Of a stretch of DNA of 64,000 nucleotides, positions 16,262 through 27,107 are shown piece by piece. Origin of the DNA: Sinosporangium album (lineage in GTDB: Bacteria > Actinomycetota > Actinomycetes > Streptosporangiales > Streptosporangiaceae); assembly GCF_900100605.1 (NCBI RefSeq), contig NZ_FNCN01000026.1, forward strand, positions 1 to 64,000. The letters are read 5' to 3'. Position 1 is the first letter of the stretch, and every line of letters begins with the position of its first letter. Position numbers and translations under genes: made by a program. Below the pieces are notes generated by a model. The model ran no database searches, was not told the DNA's origin, and saw only the letters and a program-made list of their open reading frames with translations.

Positions 16262-16398
16262 GCGGGGGCAGAGCAGGTGTGACCTTTTACCGACACTTCG
16301 ACCGGGAAGAAACCCGCGATCGGCACAGTGCGGATGCCGCCTCCCTACGCGCCGCCCGTCGCCCCCTGGCCGTCTCTCTGCCCCTGTCGTAGCACCGT

Positions 16399-17841
16399 CT
16401 ACCGCGCGGCAGCCGGGACTTCCGGGCGAGGGTCGATCGGCGAGAGCACGCCGTGGCGGTCCTCGATCGCCTGGGCGGCAGCCAGGCACAGGTCTTCCCG
16501 GAACGCGCGCCCGACGATCTGTACGCCGGACGGCAGTCCGTCGCTGACTCCGGTCGGTACGGCGACCGCAGGAAGGCCCACAAAGCTGGTCACCGTGCAC
16601 AGGCGCATGCTCTTGGCTACCCGTTCCCGTCCCGCTTCGTCGCGTGACTCCAGGCCCGGCTCGACGGGCGGCTCTGTGAACACCGGTCCGAGCAGCAGCG
16701 GGAACTCGTCGAGGAACTCCGCCCAGGAGCGGCGGATGCTGAGCCAGGTCCCCATCAGCTTGGTGAGTTCTGCGGCGTTCGCAGGAGGAGTTTTCTCCAT
16801 CGCCATCTGGATGTAGCGGTCTCCGCCTTCGCCGAGCAGTTTCCGCACCACTGGCCACGTCGGCGCGAATTCGGTCACGGTGATCCGGCCGTACGCCTCG
16901 AGTGCCTCGTCCAACCGCGGAACATCCGCCATCTCCCGCACGTCGTACCCGGCGTCGCGCAACGCGTCGGCCGCAGCCGTGACAGCCGCGCGGACCGAGG
17001 GATCGACGCCGTGGCCGCCGGGGTCGGCTACGGCCGCGACCCTGATCGGTCCCGGCAGCGGCTTGCCGTAGAGGGGCACTGGCACGGCCCGCGGGTCCCG
17101 CGGGTCGGTCCCGGCCAGCACCTCGTATGCCAACCGCAGGTCGGCGACCGTCCGGGCCAGGGGCCCGTCGGTGATCAGCATCTGTGAGGCTGGTCCCGGG
17201 TCATCCGGGCCGAGGACGCGGTGGTCGGCGGGGAACCGCCCGGTGGTCGGTTTCAGCCCCGTCACGCCGCAGAACGAGGCCGGGATCCGTACTGATCCGC
17301 CGGAATCGTTGCCGAGTCCGAGTGCGGCCATGCCGGTGGCGACGGCCACTCCGTCACCGCCGCTGCTGCCGCCCGGGGTTCGGCTCCGGTTCCACGGGTT
17401 GACGGTGTCGCCGAACAACTCGCTGCGGGTGTGCATCCCGGCCAGGACCAGGGTGGGTATGTTGCTGTGGCCGATCGGTATGGCTCCCGCCGCACGGAGC
17501 CGGGCCACAGGTGGTGCGTCGGCCGGAGCCACCAGGTCGCGGAAGCGTGCCGTTCCGAGTGTGGTCGGCACGCCTTCGACGGCGGTGGTCTCCTTCACCG
17601 TGAACGGCACGCCGGCCAGCGGCCCGAGTTCTTCGCCCGCTGCTCGCCGCTGGTCCGTGCGTGCCGCGGCCTCGCGGGCTCGCTCAGCCAACAGCTGCGT
17701 GACCGCGTTGACCTGTGGGTTGACCTCGGCGATGCGTTCCAGGTGGCTGTCGACCAGTTCGACCGCCGATATGTCTCCGCCTCGGATCGCCTCCGCCTGT
17801 GCGGCGGCCGTCATTGCCCAGAGAGCGTTCTGTCTGATCAT
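16399..17841 (-). CDS. Amidase signature enzyme
   Basis: The product has 480 residues from ATG 17841 (MIRQNALWAMTAAAQAEAIR); ATG 17859 would add six. The amidase Ser-cisSer-Lys triad is visible: Lys in GVPFTVKET, the glycine/serine-rich stretch TPGGSSGGDGVAVATG, and the nucleophile in NDSGGSVRIPASFCG. It hydrolyses carboxamides in the cytosol, perhaps of a nitrile or drug substrate. It is divergent from a TetR gene with a palindrome between (17897-17908), so induction by its substrate is likely. The frame remains open upstream toward 18120 but lacks family sequence there. Confidence 0.9.
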   Translation of the reverse strand: MIRQNALWAMTAAAQAEAIRGGDISAVELVDSHLERIAEVNPQVNAVTQLLAERAREAAARTDQRRAAGEELGPLAGVPFTVKETTAVEGVPTTLGTARFRDLVAPADAPPVARLRAAGAIPIGHSNIPTLVLAGMHTRSELFGDTVNPWNRSRTPGGSSGGDGVAVATGMAALGLGNDSGGSVRIPASFCGVTGLKPTTGRFPADHRVLGPDDPGPASQMLITDGPLARTVADLRLAYEVLAGTDPRDPRAVPVPLYGKPLPGPIRVAAVADPGGHGVDPSVRAAVTAAADALRDAGYDVREMADVPRLDEALEAYGRITVTEFAPTWPVVRKLLGEGGDRYIQMAMEKTPPANAAELTKLMGTWLSIRRSWAEFLDEFPLLLGPVFTEPPVEPGLESRDEAGRERVAKSMRLCTVTSFVGLPAVAVPTGVSDGLPSGVQIVGRAFREDLCLAAAQAIEDRHGVLSPIDPRPEVPAAAR

Positions 17842-17896
17842 TGTGCTTTCCGTCCACATGCCGAAGTGCTTGTGTCCGAACCATAGCCCAGAAACG

Positions 17897-17908
17897 ATAC
17901 GATCGTAT
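17897..17908. promoter_or_regulatory. Palindromic operator between amidase and TetR genes
   Basis: The perfect dyad ATACGATCGTAT lies in the 90-base divergent gap, extended imperfectly on both sides (CG on the left, TG on the right). TetR-family regulators usually bind such sites between themselves and the gene they repress. Position relative to both starts fits dual control. Confidence 0.6.
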
Positions 17909-17931
17909 TGGAATAAGGAGGCCGACCGAGC

Positions 17932-18567
17932 ATGCCCAAGCAGGTGGACTACGAAAGCCGACGCCGCCGGATCGCCGAGGCCGTCTGCCTCCTCGCCGAT
18001 GAACACGGACCGGAGGGAGTGAGCATGCGCGACGTCGCCGCCCGCGCGCAGGTCTCCCTGGGCGCGGTTCAGCGCTGCTTCCGCAGCAAGGGGGAGATGC
18101 TCCTCTTCGCCGTCGACCACGTCGGCGACCGCATCACCGAACGCGTGAGGACTCGCCTGGCCGCAAGCCCGGCCCAGTCAGCCGCCGCCGCCCTGGGCCA
18201 TGCGGCCGACGAGATCGCCCTGCTCCGCGAAGAACGCCGCGCCGAAGCACGGATCTGGCTCGCGTTCGTCGCTCAGGCCGCTGTCAGCGAGCCACTCGCC
18301 GGCCCGCTGAGGACCAGCTACGCGGCCCTCCAGAACCTCCTCGTCCGCCTCATCACGGAGGCCACCGAGAGCGGGTCGGCAGACGAAGGCGCTACGCCGC
18401 TCAACCCGGAGCACGAGGCTTGCACTCTGCTCGCCCTCGCCGACGGTCTCACCACCCACGTACTCATAGGCCGCTTGACCGCAGAGGAAGCCGAGGAAGT
18501 CCTGCACGCGCATCTGGTCGGCCTCTGGGAACGCCTCCGAAGCACCCGCCCCCGAAAGGCCGTCTGA
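17932..18567 (+). CDS. TetR-family regulator beside the amidase
   Basis: The product has 211 residues. The N-terminal helix-turn-helix (about residues 15-60) reads EHGPEGVSMRDVAARAQVSL and then GAVQRCFRSKGEMLLFAVDH, a normal TetR domain. The rest is an all-helical ligand domain. A strong ribosome-binding site (AAGGAGG) precedes ATG 17932. It most likely represses itself and the divergent amidase through the palindrome at 17897. Confidence 0.9.
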   Translation: MPKQVDYESRRRRIAEAVCLLADEHGPEGVSMRDVAARAQVSLGAVQRCFRSKGEMLLFAVDHVGDRITERVRTRLAASPAQSAAAALGHAADEIALLREERRAEARIWLAFVAQAAVSEPLAGPLRTSYAALQNLLVRLITEATESGSADEGATPLNPEHEACTLLALADGLTTHVLIGRLTAEEAEEVLHAHLVGLWERLRSTRPRKAV

Positions 18568-18801
18568 CACCCAGGGCGCTCATGAGATAGCGAAGGCGGC
18601 GGGGCAGAGGCTCGGGCTCGACACGCCCGCGGACGCCGCCTGGCCAGGGACGGTGCGTTCCTGGAACGGATCAGCCTGGACGCTCTGGCGTCGGCCGAAC
18701 GCTGGCGCGACCTCGGGGTCGAGGAACCGGCGGACAGCGGTTGGCGCTGAGAAGGATCTTGATCGCGGTGAGCTGAGGCTGCTCCTGGTTGCGAAGCTTC
18801 C
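18568..18801 (+). other. Unassigned stretch with coding-like text
   Basis: Around 18600-18750 two plus-strand frames read LGLDTPADAAW and, one base shifted, ARDGAFLERISLDALASAER and WRDLGVEE, ending with a TGA at about 18750. A one-base frameshift would join them, so this may be the tail of a decayed gene. I do not recognise the family. Confidence 0.25.
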
Positions 18802-19047
18802 TCAGCTCGTTGCCCGGTCCCGGCGGCGGCGTGCGGCGCGGATCTCGGCGTCGGCGACCTTGTCGTCCAACAACGCATACAGCTGGGTGGTTTCGGTGGA
18901 GGCGTGCCCGAGGCGGCGGCGCACGGCCTCGATGGAGACGCCGGCGTTGGCCAGGTCGGTGAGGAAGTCGTTGAGATGGCGGGCGAGCGGGTGGGAGCGG
19001 CCGAGCTGCTCGGCGAGGACCGGATCCACCGCACCGACCTCCACCAC
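18802..19047 (-). mobile_element. Tyrosine recombinase (integrase) C-terminal fragment
   Basis: The 81-codon open frame reads HLNDFLTDLANAGVSIEAVR and then RRLGHASTETTQLYALLDDK. This holds the conserved L-G-H and the nucleophile Tyr (TQLY) of phage-type integrases and XerC-like enzymes. The catalytic Arg of the first box and the whole N-terminal DNA-binding part are absent. It is a relic of an integrative element, consistent with the debris around it. Confidence 0.65.
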
Positions 19048-19278
19048 TCGCGAAGTTGCCAGATAACCGGGAAACGAAGCCCGAGTGTCGGGCGACGGCC
19101 GCCCAGCTCACGCTACGCCGGTGATCGCTATCCTGCCCGATAACAGAGGTTATCAAGCAACCCTTCTCGTCAGCGCTGAACACCATCCATCCGGGTTCCT
19201 ACTTCACCGGGCATCGTGCAGAGTTCCGCTTCGAGATCCTCGAGGAAGACCGGCCCGAATGTTCAGTTGATCGCCGCG
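19048..19278 (+). other. Intergenic remnant region
   Basis: A small dyad GATAAC-AGAG-GTTATC lies near 19138-19153. Next to it a plus-strand frame from about 19150 reads VIKQPFSSALNTIHPGSYF and then FRFEILEEDRPECSVD before losing coding character inside the acetyltransferase gene. It looks like the truncated start of an unknown gene. No family is recognised. Confidence 0.25.
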
Positions 19279-19935
19279 TCAGAAAGCGCCCCCTGTCGCC
19301 GGCAGAGGCGACGCCTTGTCGCGCGTTGTGGTTTCTTCGTCCGACTGGCGCATTGCCCACTCGAGCGGCAGCGCAGCGAACCACATCACGTCGTAGCGCT
19401 TGCCCTGCCAAACGCTGTGTGCGCGCATCGTCCCCTCATACACGAACCCGGCTCGGCGAGCCACAGCGACTGAAGCCTCGTTGCCCGCGACAATAGTCAG
19501 GAAGACGCGAGCTGCTCCCATGTCGAACAGCCAGCGGGTGAGCAGGATCGCCGCTCGAGTCGCACAGCCGCGACCTCTCGCATCTGGTGCGATCCAGTAA
19601 CCGAACTGTGCTACGTCCTCGTTGGACCAGTCGTCGACGCCACAGCAGCCGACCAGTTCGCCGGATCTGGTGTCGAGGATTGCGAACGCAACACCAGAGG
19701 GCGTCCCAGTCGCAGCAAACGCGCGCCAGTTCAACCCGATCTGGTCGATCACGCCCTCAGCGTCCGTGGTCGACAGCGGCGGCGTCGGGTGCCCCAGCCG
19801 GTCGTGTCCACCGTTATAGCGCCGGATCGCTGGGTCGGCGCTTGCTTCGGCCATGAACCGGACGTCATCTCTGGACCAAGGCCGCAGGGTGACCAGGCCG
19901 TCGGAGAGCGTCACGACTGGACTTTCGTCAGACAT
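19279..19935 (-). CDS. GNAT-family N-acetyltransferase
   Basis: The product has 218 residues from ATG 19935 (MSDESPVVTLSDGLVTLRPW); ATG 19944 is also possible. The acetyl-CoA-binding motif A reads FGYWIAPDARGRGCATRAAI, with R-G-x-G-x-A, and motif B includes VFLTIVAGNEASVAVARRAG. This is the RimJ/RimL-like branch that acetylates protein N-termini, amino acids or drugs. The frame is open upstream into a Tn3 transposase remnant without a stop. A fusion protein is therefore formally possible, but the family start is at 19935. The C-terminal 20 residues look like added tail. Confidence 0.85.
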   Translation of the reverse strand: MSDESPVVTLSDGLVTLRPWSRDDVRFMAEASADPAIRRYNGGHDRLGHPTPPLSTTDAEGVIDQIGLNWRAFAATGTPSGVAFAILDTRSGELVGCCGVDDWSNEDVAQFGYWIAPDARGRGCATRAAILLTRWLFDMGAARVFLTIVAGNEASVAVARRAGFVYEGTMRAHSVWQGKRYDVMWFAALPLEWAMRQSDEETTTRDKASPLPATGGAF

Positions 19936-20015
19936 GTTGACCATCCTGCCACCGCGCCGGATCCGGTGGCCGGTGTTCGCCGGGGTGCCCAATATCCCCG
20001 GTCCCATGACCGGTT

Positions 20016-20253
20016 GACCACGGGCTGCCGGCCACGGCACCGCCAGCGGATCCTCGAGGAATAGCCCCTTGTATCGAACTGTCCCGATCTGAACGGCAAC
20101 GCCCAGCCGGTGAGAATCGGCCCTCGACTGGGCGATCACATTCCGGTCGAAGCTGTCCAGGAAGAAGAACTTCTCCAAGTCCGACAGTGATGGCATCTCG
20201 GCAAATGTCCCGTAGGCCACCCTCTGCTCGTCAGACAGAAATTCCGCAGGCAT
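20016..20253 (-). mobile_element. Tn3-family transposase N-terminal remnant, in frame with the acetyltransferase
   Basis: From ATG 20253 the minus strand reads MPAEFLSDEQRVAYGTFAEM and then LEKFFFLDSFDRNVIAQSRA, HRLGVAVQIGTVRYKGLFLE. This is the DUF4158 start of Tn3 transposases. After DPLAVPWP the match ends and the open frame continues into the acetyltransferase. The break looks like a deletion join. With the native transposase start retained, its promoter may now drive the acetyltransferase. Confidence 0.7.
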
Positions 20254-20269
20254 AGCTCGCACGGTATGG

Positions 20270-20582
20270 ACAGAACAATCACTATCAGCTCAGAGTGATT
20301 AACACGTTACAGTCGAGAATATTTCGCTCTTCTGCAGTCCATGATCGCTCTCAGCGCCAACGGCTGTCCCCTCGTTCCTCAACCCCGGACCTCCCACCGT
20401 GATCAGACCGCAGGGATTGCCCCCGGATTTCACGTGCTGTCGCCCAATCGCCCCTTCAGCGCCTACGAGGCCCTGTTCGACCCGCGCCACGAAACTCAGT
20501 GTGAGGCTCCCGAATACGGGCTGACCGTCCGCCAGCCCGCGACGGGACGCCGCCGCATCGGACTACGACGACGCGATCGTAA
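20270..20582. other. Gap without a recognised gene
   Basis: A plus-strand frame from 20341 encodes about 80 residues of mixed character (FSAYEALFDPRHETQCE) and lacks a ribosome-binding site. The left part, 20270-20330, is locally AT-rich and is probably the old promoter region of the Tn3 transposase remnant. Nothing else can be supported. Confidence 0.3.
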
Positions 20583-22253
<1,671 letters not shown>

Positions 22254-22376
22254 TCAGGCGGTGTCACGGTCAACTGCAAGCTACAAGCCCGGGCATCACC
22301 CCGTCCAATCATTTCCCAGCCACGTGAATCACGACTCCAAACGGGCCCGTACGGCTGCAGGGCGAATCCGGCGCCG

Positions 22377-23348
22377 TCAACCGGCATAGCGGGCGGCAGC
22401 GGCCGTCAACACCGTCGCCATCCGCGCACGGAGCCGTTCCGGGGCGACGATCACGGCGTCCGGCCCCAGCCGGAGCAGGTCGGAGATCGCCTGCTCATCG
22501 GACTCGACAGGAAGCTCTACACGTGTCCACCCGTCCGGCTCTGCCGTCGAGGAGCCGAGCAGGGCCTGGACTGTGACCGCGTCCTCCAGGTGCGACAGCC
22601 GCTCCACGCCTGTCGGCGACAGCCGTACGACGACCCGGCCCCGGTGCCTCCTGACGTCGAAGTCGGCGATATAGGTTCGCCAGTACGAGGGGAGATCGAA
22701 ATCCTCGTGCCGTTCGAACTCCTCTTCCAGCACCGTCAGATCCACGACGCGCGAGACTCGATAGGTCCGGAACACCCCGTGCTTGCGCACCACCGCATAC
22801 CATCGGCCGCCCTTCAGGACGAGCCCGTACGGCTCCACGGTGCGCTCGACCTCGTGCGGTTGCTCCCAGCGCAGGTACCGGACGCGGACCCGGCGTTGGA
22901 GTCGCACCGCCCTCGCCATCTCCGGCAGGTGCGGCACCGGATCCCCGTCCTGGTACCAGGATGAGGTGTCCACGTGGAACCGCCGACGAAGCTGCTCGCC
23001 GCGGTCACGCACTTGCTCCGGCAGCGTGGCCGCCAGCTTGACCTCCGCTGCCGCCACGGCCGTGCCCAGACCCAGATCAGCGGCCGCGGCGGGCAGCCCG
23101 GTGAGGAACAGCGCTTCGGCCTCCTGGCCGGTCAGTCCGGTCAGCCGGGTCCGGTAGCCGTCGAGCAGGCGGAAGCCGCCCCGATGCCCGGCCTGTCCGT
23201 ACACCGGGACGCCCGCCGTGCTCAGCGACTCGATGTCGCGGTAGATCGTCCGCTCGGACACCTCCAGCCGCTCGGCCAGCTCCCGCGCGGTCAAGTGGTC
23301 ACGCGCCTGGAGCATCAACAAGATCGCCATGAGTCGGCTCGCCCGCAT
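22377..23348 (-). CDS. WYL-domain transcriptional regulator
   Basis: The product has 323 residues. It begins with an HTH_11 DNA-binding domain (MRASRLMAILLMLQARDHLT then ARELAERLEVSERTIYRDIE). A WYL domain (about residues 140-220) follows, and a WCX-type C-terminal part ends the protein. The WYL pocket binds small ligands or nucleic acid. Such regulators control stress, DNA-damage and detoxification genes. The divergent gene encoding an NTF2-like protein begins within 60 bases, and the two frames nearly overlap, so a shared promoter is likely. Confidence 0.9.
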   Translation of the reverse strand: MRASRLMAILLMLQARDHLTARELAERLEVSERTIYRDIESLSTAGVPVYGQAGHRGGFRLLDGYRTRLTGLTGQEAEALFLTGLPAAAADLGLGTAVAAAEVKLAATLPEQVRDRGEQLRRRFHVDTSSWYQDGDPVPHLPEMARAVRLQRRVRVRYLRWEQPHEVERTVEPYGLVLKGGRWYAVVRKHGVFRTYRVSRVVDLTVLEEEFERHEDFDLPSYWRTYIADFDVRRHRGRVVVRLSPTGVERLSHLEDAVTVQALLGSSTAEPDGWTRVELPVESDEQAISDLLRLGPDAVIVAPERLRARMATVLTAAAARYAG

Positions 23349-23403
23349 ACCCCGTAATCTACTGACACAAGATGACAGGAGACAGCGCCTACCGTCCTCG
23401 TCC

Positions 23404-24147
23404 GTGAACTACGAAGACTTCGCCGAACGCTATGTCGCCGTCTGGAACGAGACCGACCCCGCCATCCGCCGTACGATGATCTCCGGCCTGTGGGCCCGGG
23501 ACGGCGTGCAATACACCGACAGCGCCGAATACCTCGGCCCCCAGGCCCTGGAAGCCCGCGTCACCGACGCCCACCACCGCTTCGTCCGCGATGGCGGCCA
23601 GCGCTTCCGCGCCGCTGGTGACGCGGTCGGGCACCATGGCGCCGTCCGCTTCACCACCTTCATGGAGCCGGCGGCCGGCGGGGACATCACCTGGACCGGC
23701 ACTGTCTTCGCCCGGCTCGGCGCCGACGGGCTCATCCGGTCCGATCACCAGTTCGGCGACCCGGCCCGACCCGGCACGAGAACCGTCGTGGACGACTTCC
23801 TCCGGTGGCCCCGCCCCGACTTGTACGCCGAGCGAGTCGACTGGCGGGTGAGCTGGCCGGTGTCCGAGCACCCCCTCATCCCGTGGATCAGACCGCGTGG
23901 CACCCGGGCCGAGGTCGCCGACCACTACACCACGTTCGCCGAACACTGCACCGGCGAGGTCGCCGTCGATCGTGTCTTCGTCGACGGTCAGGACGCCGTC
24001 GTCACCGGCACCAGCAGGCAACTCATCAGATCCACCGGCAAGCGGTTCACCATGGCCTTCGCTCTGCACCTGACCGTTGAGAACGGCCTGATCACCCGCC
24101 ATCACATGTACGAGGACAGCCTCGCCGTCGCCGAGGCCTTCGCCTAA
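23404..24147 (+). CDS. Double NTF2/SnoaL-like protein
   Basis: The product has 247 residues from GTG 23404; an earlier in-frame ATG at 23329 would overlap the WYL gene start. Two similar SnoaL-like halves are seen. The first starts YEDFAERYVAVWNETDPAIR and the second near residue 150 (EVADHYTTFAEHCTGEVAV). Such cone folds act as small hydrolases or isomerases, or as ligand carriers. The second half reads like polyketide cyclase-type proteins. It is probably controlled by the divergent WYL regulator. The 3' end meets a truncated ABC permease gene. Confidence 0.75.
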   Translation: MNYEDFAERYVAVWNETDPAIRRTMISGLWARDGVQYTDSAEYLGPQALEARVTDAHHRFVRDGGQRFRAAGDAVGHHGAVRFTTFMEPAAGGDITWTGTVFARLGADGLIRSDHQFGDPARPGTRTVVDDFLRWPRPDLYAERVDWRVSWPVSEHPLIPWIRPRGTRAEVADHYTTFAEHCTGEVAVDRVFVDGQDAVVTGTSRQLIRSTGKRFTMAFALHLTVENGLITRHHMYEDSLAVAEAFA

Positions 24148-24790
24148 GGCTCGATAGTCTGCGGGCGCGGCGGTGAAGGCGTCGGGGATGTGGTGGAACG
24201 GTTCCAGCGGGATGCCGTCCCATAGTCCGTAGAGGGGGCCGGCGACCTTCCCGAGCGCGGCGGTCGCGATCCAGACGATCCACGAGATCGCCGCGCTCGC
24301 CCGCGGCAGCAGCCCGTAGGCGAGCACGCACACCGCCCCGACGCACCAGGCGGCGGGGACCGCGCCCAGCACCCCTGCCAGGAAACGGGGCAGGTCGGTG
24401 GCGAGGTCGCCCACGAGCACGGAGTACACCGTGCCGAACACAAGCCCGGAGACGGCCATCAGCGCCGTCGTGCCAAGCCCCGCCACGATGAGATGCCCGC
24501 CCGCCCAGCGGAGCCGGCTCACCGCAGTGGCCTGTACGGCTTCCGCACGGCTTGATATCTCCTCCGAGCGCAGGCGCAGTGTCATGAGCACCGGGTAGAG
24601 GGCGACGGCGTACGCGAGGATCAGGACCATGTACCAGGAGTAGGGGCCGAGCAGCTCGTCCGCGGACGCGCCGGCGGGCATGCCGAGGGTGGTCCTGATG
24701 TTGTCGACGACGATGCTCGGTCGCGAGAGCAGGTCTCGGGCCAGTGGGCTCAGCCCGGCGCCCACCAGCGAGAAGCCCGCCGAGGCGGCG
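24148..24790 (-). pseudogene. ABC-2 permease fragment (exporter of polyketide antibiotics type)
   Basis: The minus strand reads a membrane protein with no start or proper end: NAASAGFSLVGAGLSPLARD, SIVVDNIRTTLGMPAGASAD, then several hydrophobic spans (YMVLILAYAVALYPVLMTLR; AVPAAWCVGAVCVLAYGLLP) and GPLYGLWDGIPLEPFHHIPD. This is the middle of the two-lobed permeases paired with drug-export ATPases. It is cut exactly at the stop of the LysR gene on one side and of the SnoaL gene on the other, so both flanks were deleted. Confidence 0.65.
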
Positions 24791-24791
24791 T

Positions 24792-25727
24792 TCAGCGGGG
24801 GATTGCCCAGTCCGGCGTCCAGGTCCCGGCGGCGTCGGGGTCGGCCGCTGCGGCGGCGAGGTGGGCGCGGAGGGTGGCCAGCCCTGGGTGGGGGTTGTCG
24901 CGGTGCCACAGGAGCGAGTGCGGGTAGACGGGCGTGGGGTCGGTCACCGGGATGCGGCGCAGGCCGTGGCCGGCGGGCCAGACCAGGCGGGTCTGCCCGC
25001 CCATGAAGGTGGCCAGGGCCGGGGTGTCGGCGATGGTGTCGAGGAGCGCGTCGGAGCCGAAGTTGGGGCCGGTCGCCTCGATGGTGAGGCCGAACTCGGC
25101 GACGAGGTCGTCATAGTAGGCGGCCCATTCGGTTCCGGGAACGAGGCCGGGCATCCAGATCCGGTGCCCGGCGAGCTGGGTCAGGGTCACCGACCGGGCG
25201 GACGCCAGCGCGTGGGCGGGGCCGATGAGGAGCTGGAGTGGTTCGTCGAGCACCCGGACTGACTCGATGTCGTCGGGAAGGGGCCGGCCGGGCATGGCGA
25301 CGGCGCGGAAGGACGCGTCGATCGCACCGGACCGGAGGGCGGCGAGGGCCGTCTCGATGTTGAACAGCAGCACCACGTCGAGGTCGATCTCGGGCTGCGC
25401 GCGGTGGAAGGCGCGCATCAGGCCCGACGCCGCGCTACGCGAGGCGATCATGTCGACGCGCAGCGGACGGCTGCCGGTGCGCACGGACGCGACCGCGCGC
25501 TCGGCGACGCGCAGCAGCTCGCGGGCGTGGGGCAGGAACGCCTGCCCGTCGATGGTGAGCTCGGCGCCGCGCGGCGTGCGGGTGAACAGCCGGACGCCGA
25601 GGTTGCGCTCCAGCGCGGCGATGCGCTTGGAGACGGCCTGCTGGGTGACCGCCAGCTCGGCGGCGGCTTCCTGGAATTGCCCTGCGTCGGAGGCGGCGAC
25701 GAAGGTCCGGACGGTGTCGAGGTCCAT
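24792..25727 (-). CDS. LysR-family regulator
   Basis: The product has 311 residues from ATG 25727 (MDLDTVRTFVAASDAGQFQE). The winged HTH follows at once (AAAELAVTQQAVSKRIAALE), then the periplasmic-binding-protein-like effector domain. Upstream codons are open but contain no family sequence. The MFS gene starts 135 bases away on the other strand, so this is the usual divergent LysR/target pair. The inducer is unknown. Confidence 0.92.
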   Translation of the reverse strand: MDLDTVRTFVAASDAGQFQEAAAELAVTQQAVSKRIAALERNLGVRLFTRTPRGAELTIDGQAFLPHARELLRVAERAVASVRTGSRPLRVDMIASRSAASGLMRAFHRAQPEIDLDVVLLFNIETALAALRSGAIDASFRAVAMPGRPLPDDIESVRVLDEPLQLLIGPAHALASARSVTLTQLAGHRIWMPGLVPGTEWAAYYDDLVAEFGLTIEATGPNFGSDALLDTIADTPALATFMGGQTRLVWPAGHGLRRIPVTDPTPVYPHSLLWHRDNPHPGLATLRAHLAAAAADPDAAGTWTPDWAIPR

Positions 25728-25862
25728 GCGGACACACCCTACGGGTACAAGCGTTGGTTGTGGCCAACGGCCCCGCAGTTGTTTGATCCCCTGGTACAGC
25801 GCGCGCTTTGATGCTTGCGATCGCAATTCGGTTGTGCGAGCGAGTGGCGAGGAGTGTCGGGC

Positions 25863-27107
25863 ATGCGGAGCGGGCACCGGTTGGGGCGGGAGTTCGCGTG
25901 GCTCTGGGGAGCGTACGGGAGCAGCGCGCTCGGCACGTGGCTCGCCTTCGGCGCGTTCCCGCTGATCGCGATCCAGGCGTTGCACGCCGGGCCGGCGCAG
26001 GTCGCGGCGTTGTCCTCGGTGGGGGCCTTAGTGGGTGCGGCCGTGGCGGTGCCGCTGGGCCCGTGGGTGGAGTTCCGCCGCAAGCGGCCGGTGCTGATCG
26101 GGATGGACCTGGTGCGGTTCGCGGCGCTGATGACGATCCCCGCCGCGTACGCGCTCGGCGTGCTTTTCTTCGTCCAGCTCCTGCTGGTCTCGGTCATCGT
26201 CGCCACGGCCGACATCACCTTCCGCGCCGCCTCCGGCGCATACCTGAAGACGTTGCTGCCGGCCGAGGACCTGCTCGTCGCCAACGCGCGCTTCGAGTCC
26301 ACGGCCTGGACGACCACGGTCATCGGACCGCCGCTGGGCGGTGCCGCGATCGGGCTGCTCGGTCCGGTGGTGACGGTGGCGGCCGACGCGGTCAGCTATC
26401 TGCTCTCGGCCCTGGGCATCCGCGCGGCGGGCGGCCAGGAGCCGCGGCCCGAGCGCCAGCAGGCCGCGCGCATGCGGGCTGGGGACCTGCTCGACGGTTG
26501 GCGGTACATCCTTGCCGACGCGACGCTGCGTCCGCTGTTCTTCAACACCGCTTTGTTCAACGGCCTGGTGATGGCCACCGACGCGCTGCTGGCCGTTCTG
26601 ATGCTCGGCCAACTCGGGTTCGCTCCGTGGGAGTACGGCCTCGCCTTCGCCGTGCCGGCGGTCGGCGGGCTGTTCGGTTCGTGGCTGGCCCGGCCGCTCG
26701 TCACCCGGTTCGGGCAGCACCGGGTTCTGGTCGTGGCCGGGACGCTGCGCGCGATCTGGCCCGTCGGGCTGGTCTTCCTGGGGCCGGGGACCGGTGGGCT
26801 GCTGCTGGTGATGGGTGTCGAGTTCGGGCTGATCTTCTGCTGCGGGGTTTTCAACCCCGTCTACGCCACCTACCGCCTCGAGCGCACCGGGCCCGACCGG
26901 GTCGCCCGCACGCTGTCCGCCTGGACGGTGACGACCAGAGCCTCGGCCGCGCTCCTGACGGCCGTTTGGGGCATGCTGGGCGGCCTGCTCGGCCCGCACA
27001 CAGCCATCGGCCTGGTCGGCGTGCTCCTACTGGCGACTCCACTGCTGCTCCCTCGACGCCGGATCCCGTTCCGAATCAACCGGCCCCCGGTCACTCGGCC
27101 ACCGTGA
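25863..27107 (+). CDS. MFS transporter (drug-export type)
   Basis: The product has 414 residues from ATG 25863, with a GAGGAG ribosome-binding site. Twelve spans are visible. The loop between helices 2 and 3 carries EFRRKRPVLIGMDLVRF, and a TFRAASGAYLKTLLP segment with ESTAWTTTVIGPPLGG is typical of MFS_3/enterobactin-exporter-like and macrolide-export proteins (Mef-like group). It would pump small drugs or siderophores out. The divergent LysR gene is the likely regulator. It overlaps a gene remnant at its 3' end. Confidence 0.88.
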   Translation: MRSGHRLGREFAWLWGAYGSSALGTWLAFGAFPLIAIQALHAGPAQVAALSSVGALVGAAVAVPLGPWVEFRRKRPVLIGMDLVRFAALMTIPAAYALGVLFFVQLLLVSVIVATADITFRAASGAYLKTLLPAEDLLVANARFESTAWTTTVIGPPLGGAAIGLLGPVVTVAADAVSYLLSALGIRAAGGQEPRPERQQAARMRAGDLLDGWRYILADATLRPLFFNTALFNGLVMATDALLAVLMLGQLGFAPWEYGLAFAVPAVGGLFGSWLARPLVTRFGQHRVLVVAGTLRAIWPVGLVFLGPGTGGLLLVMGVEFGLIFCCGVFNPVYATYRLERTGPDRVARTLSAWTVTTRASAALLTAVWGMLGGLLGPHTAIGLVGVLLLATPLLLPRRRIPFRINRPPVTRPP

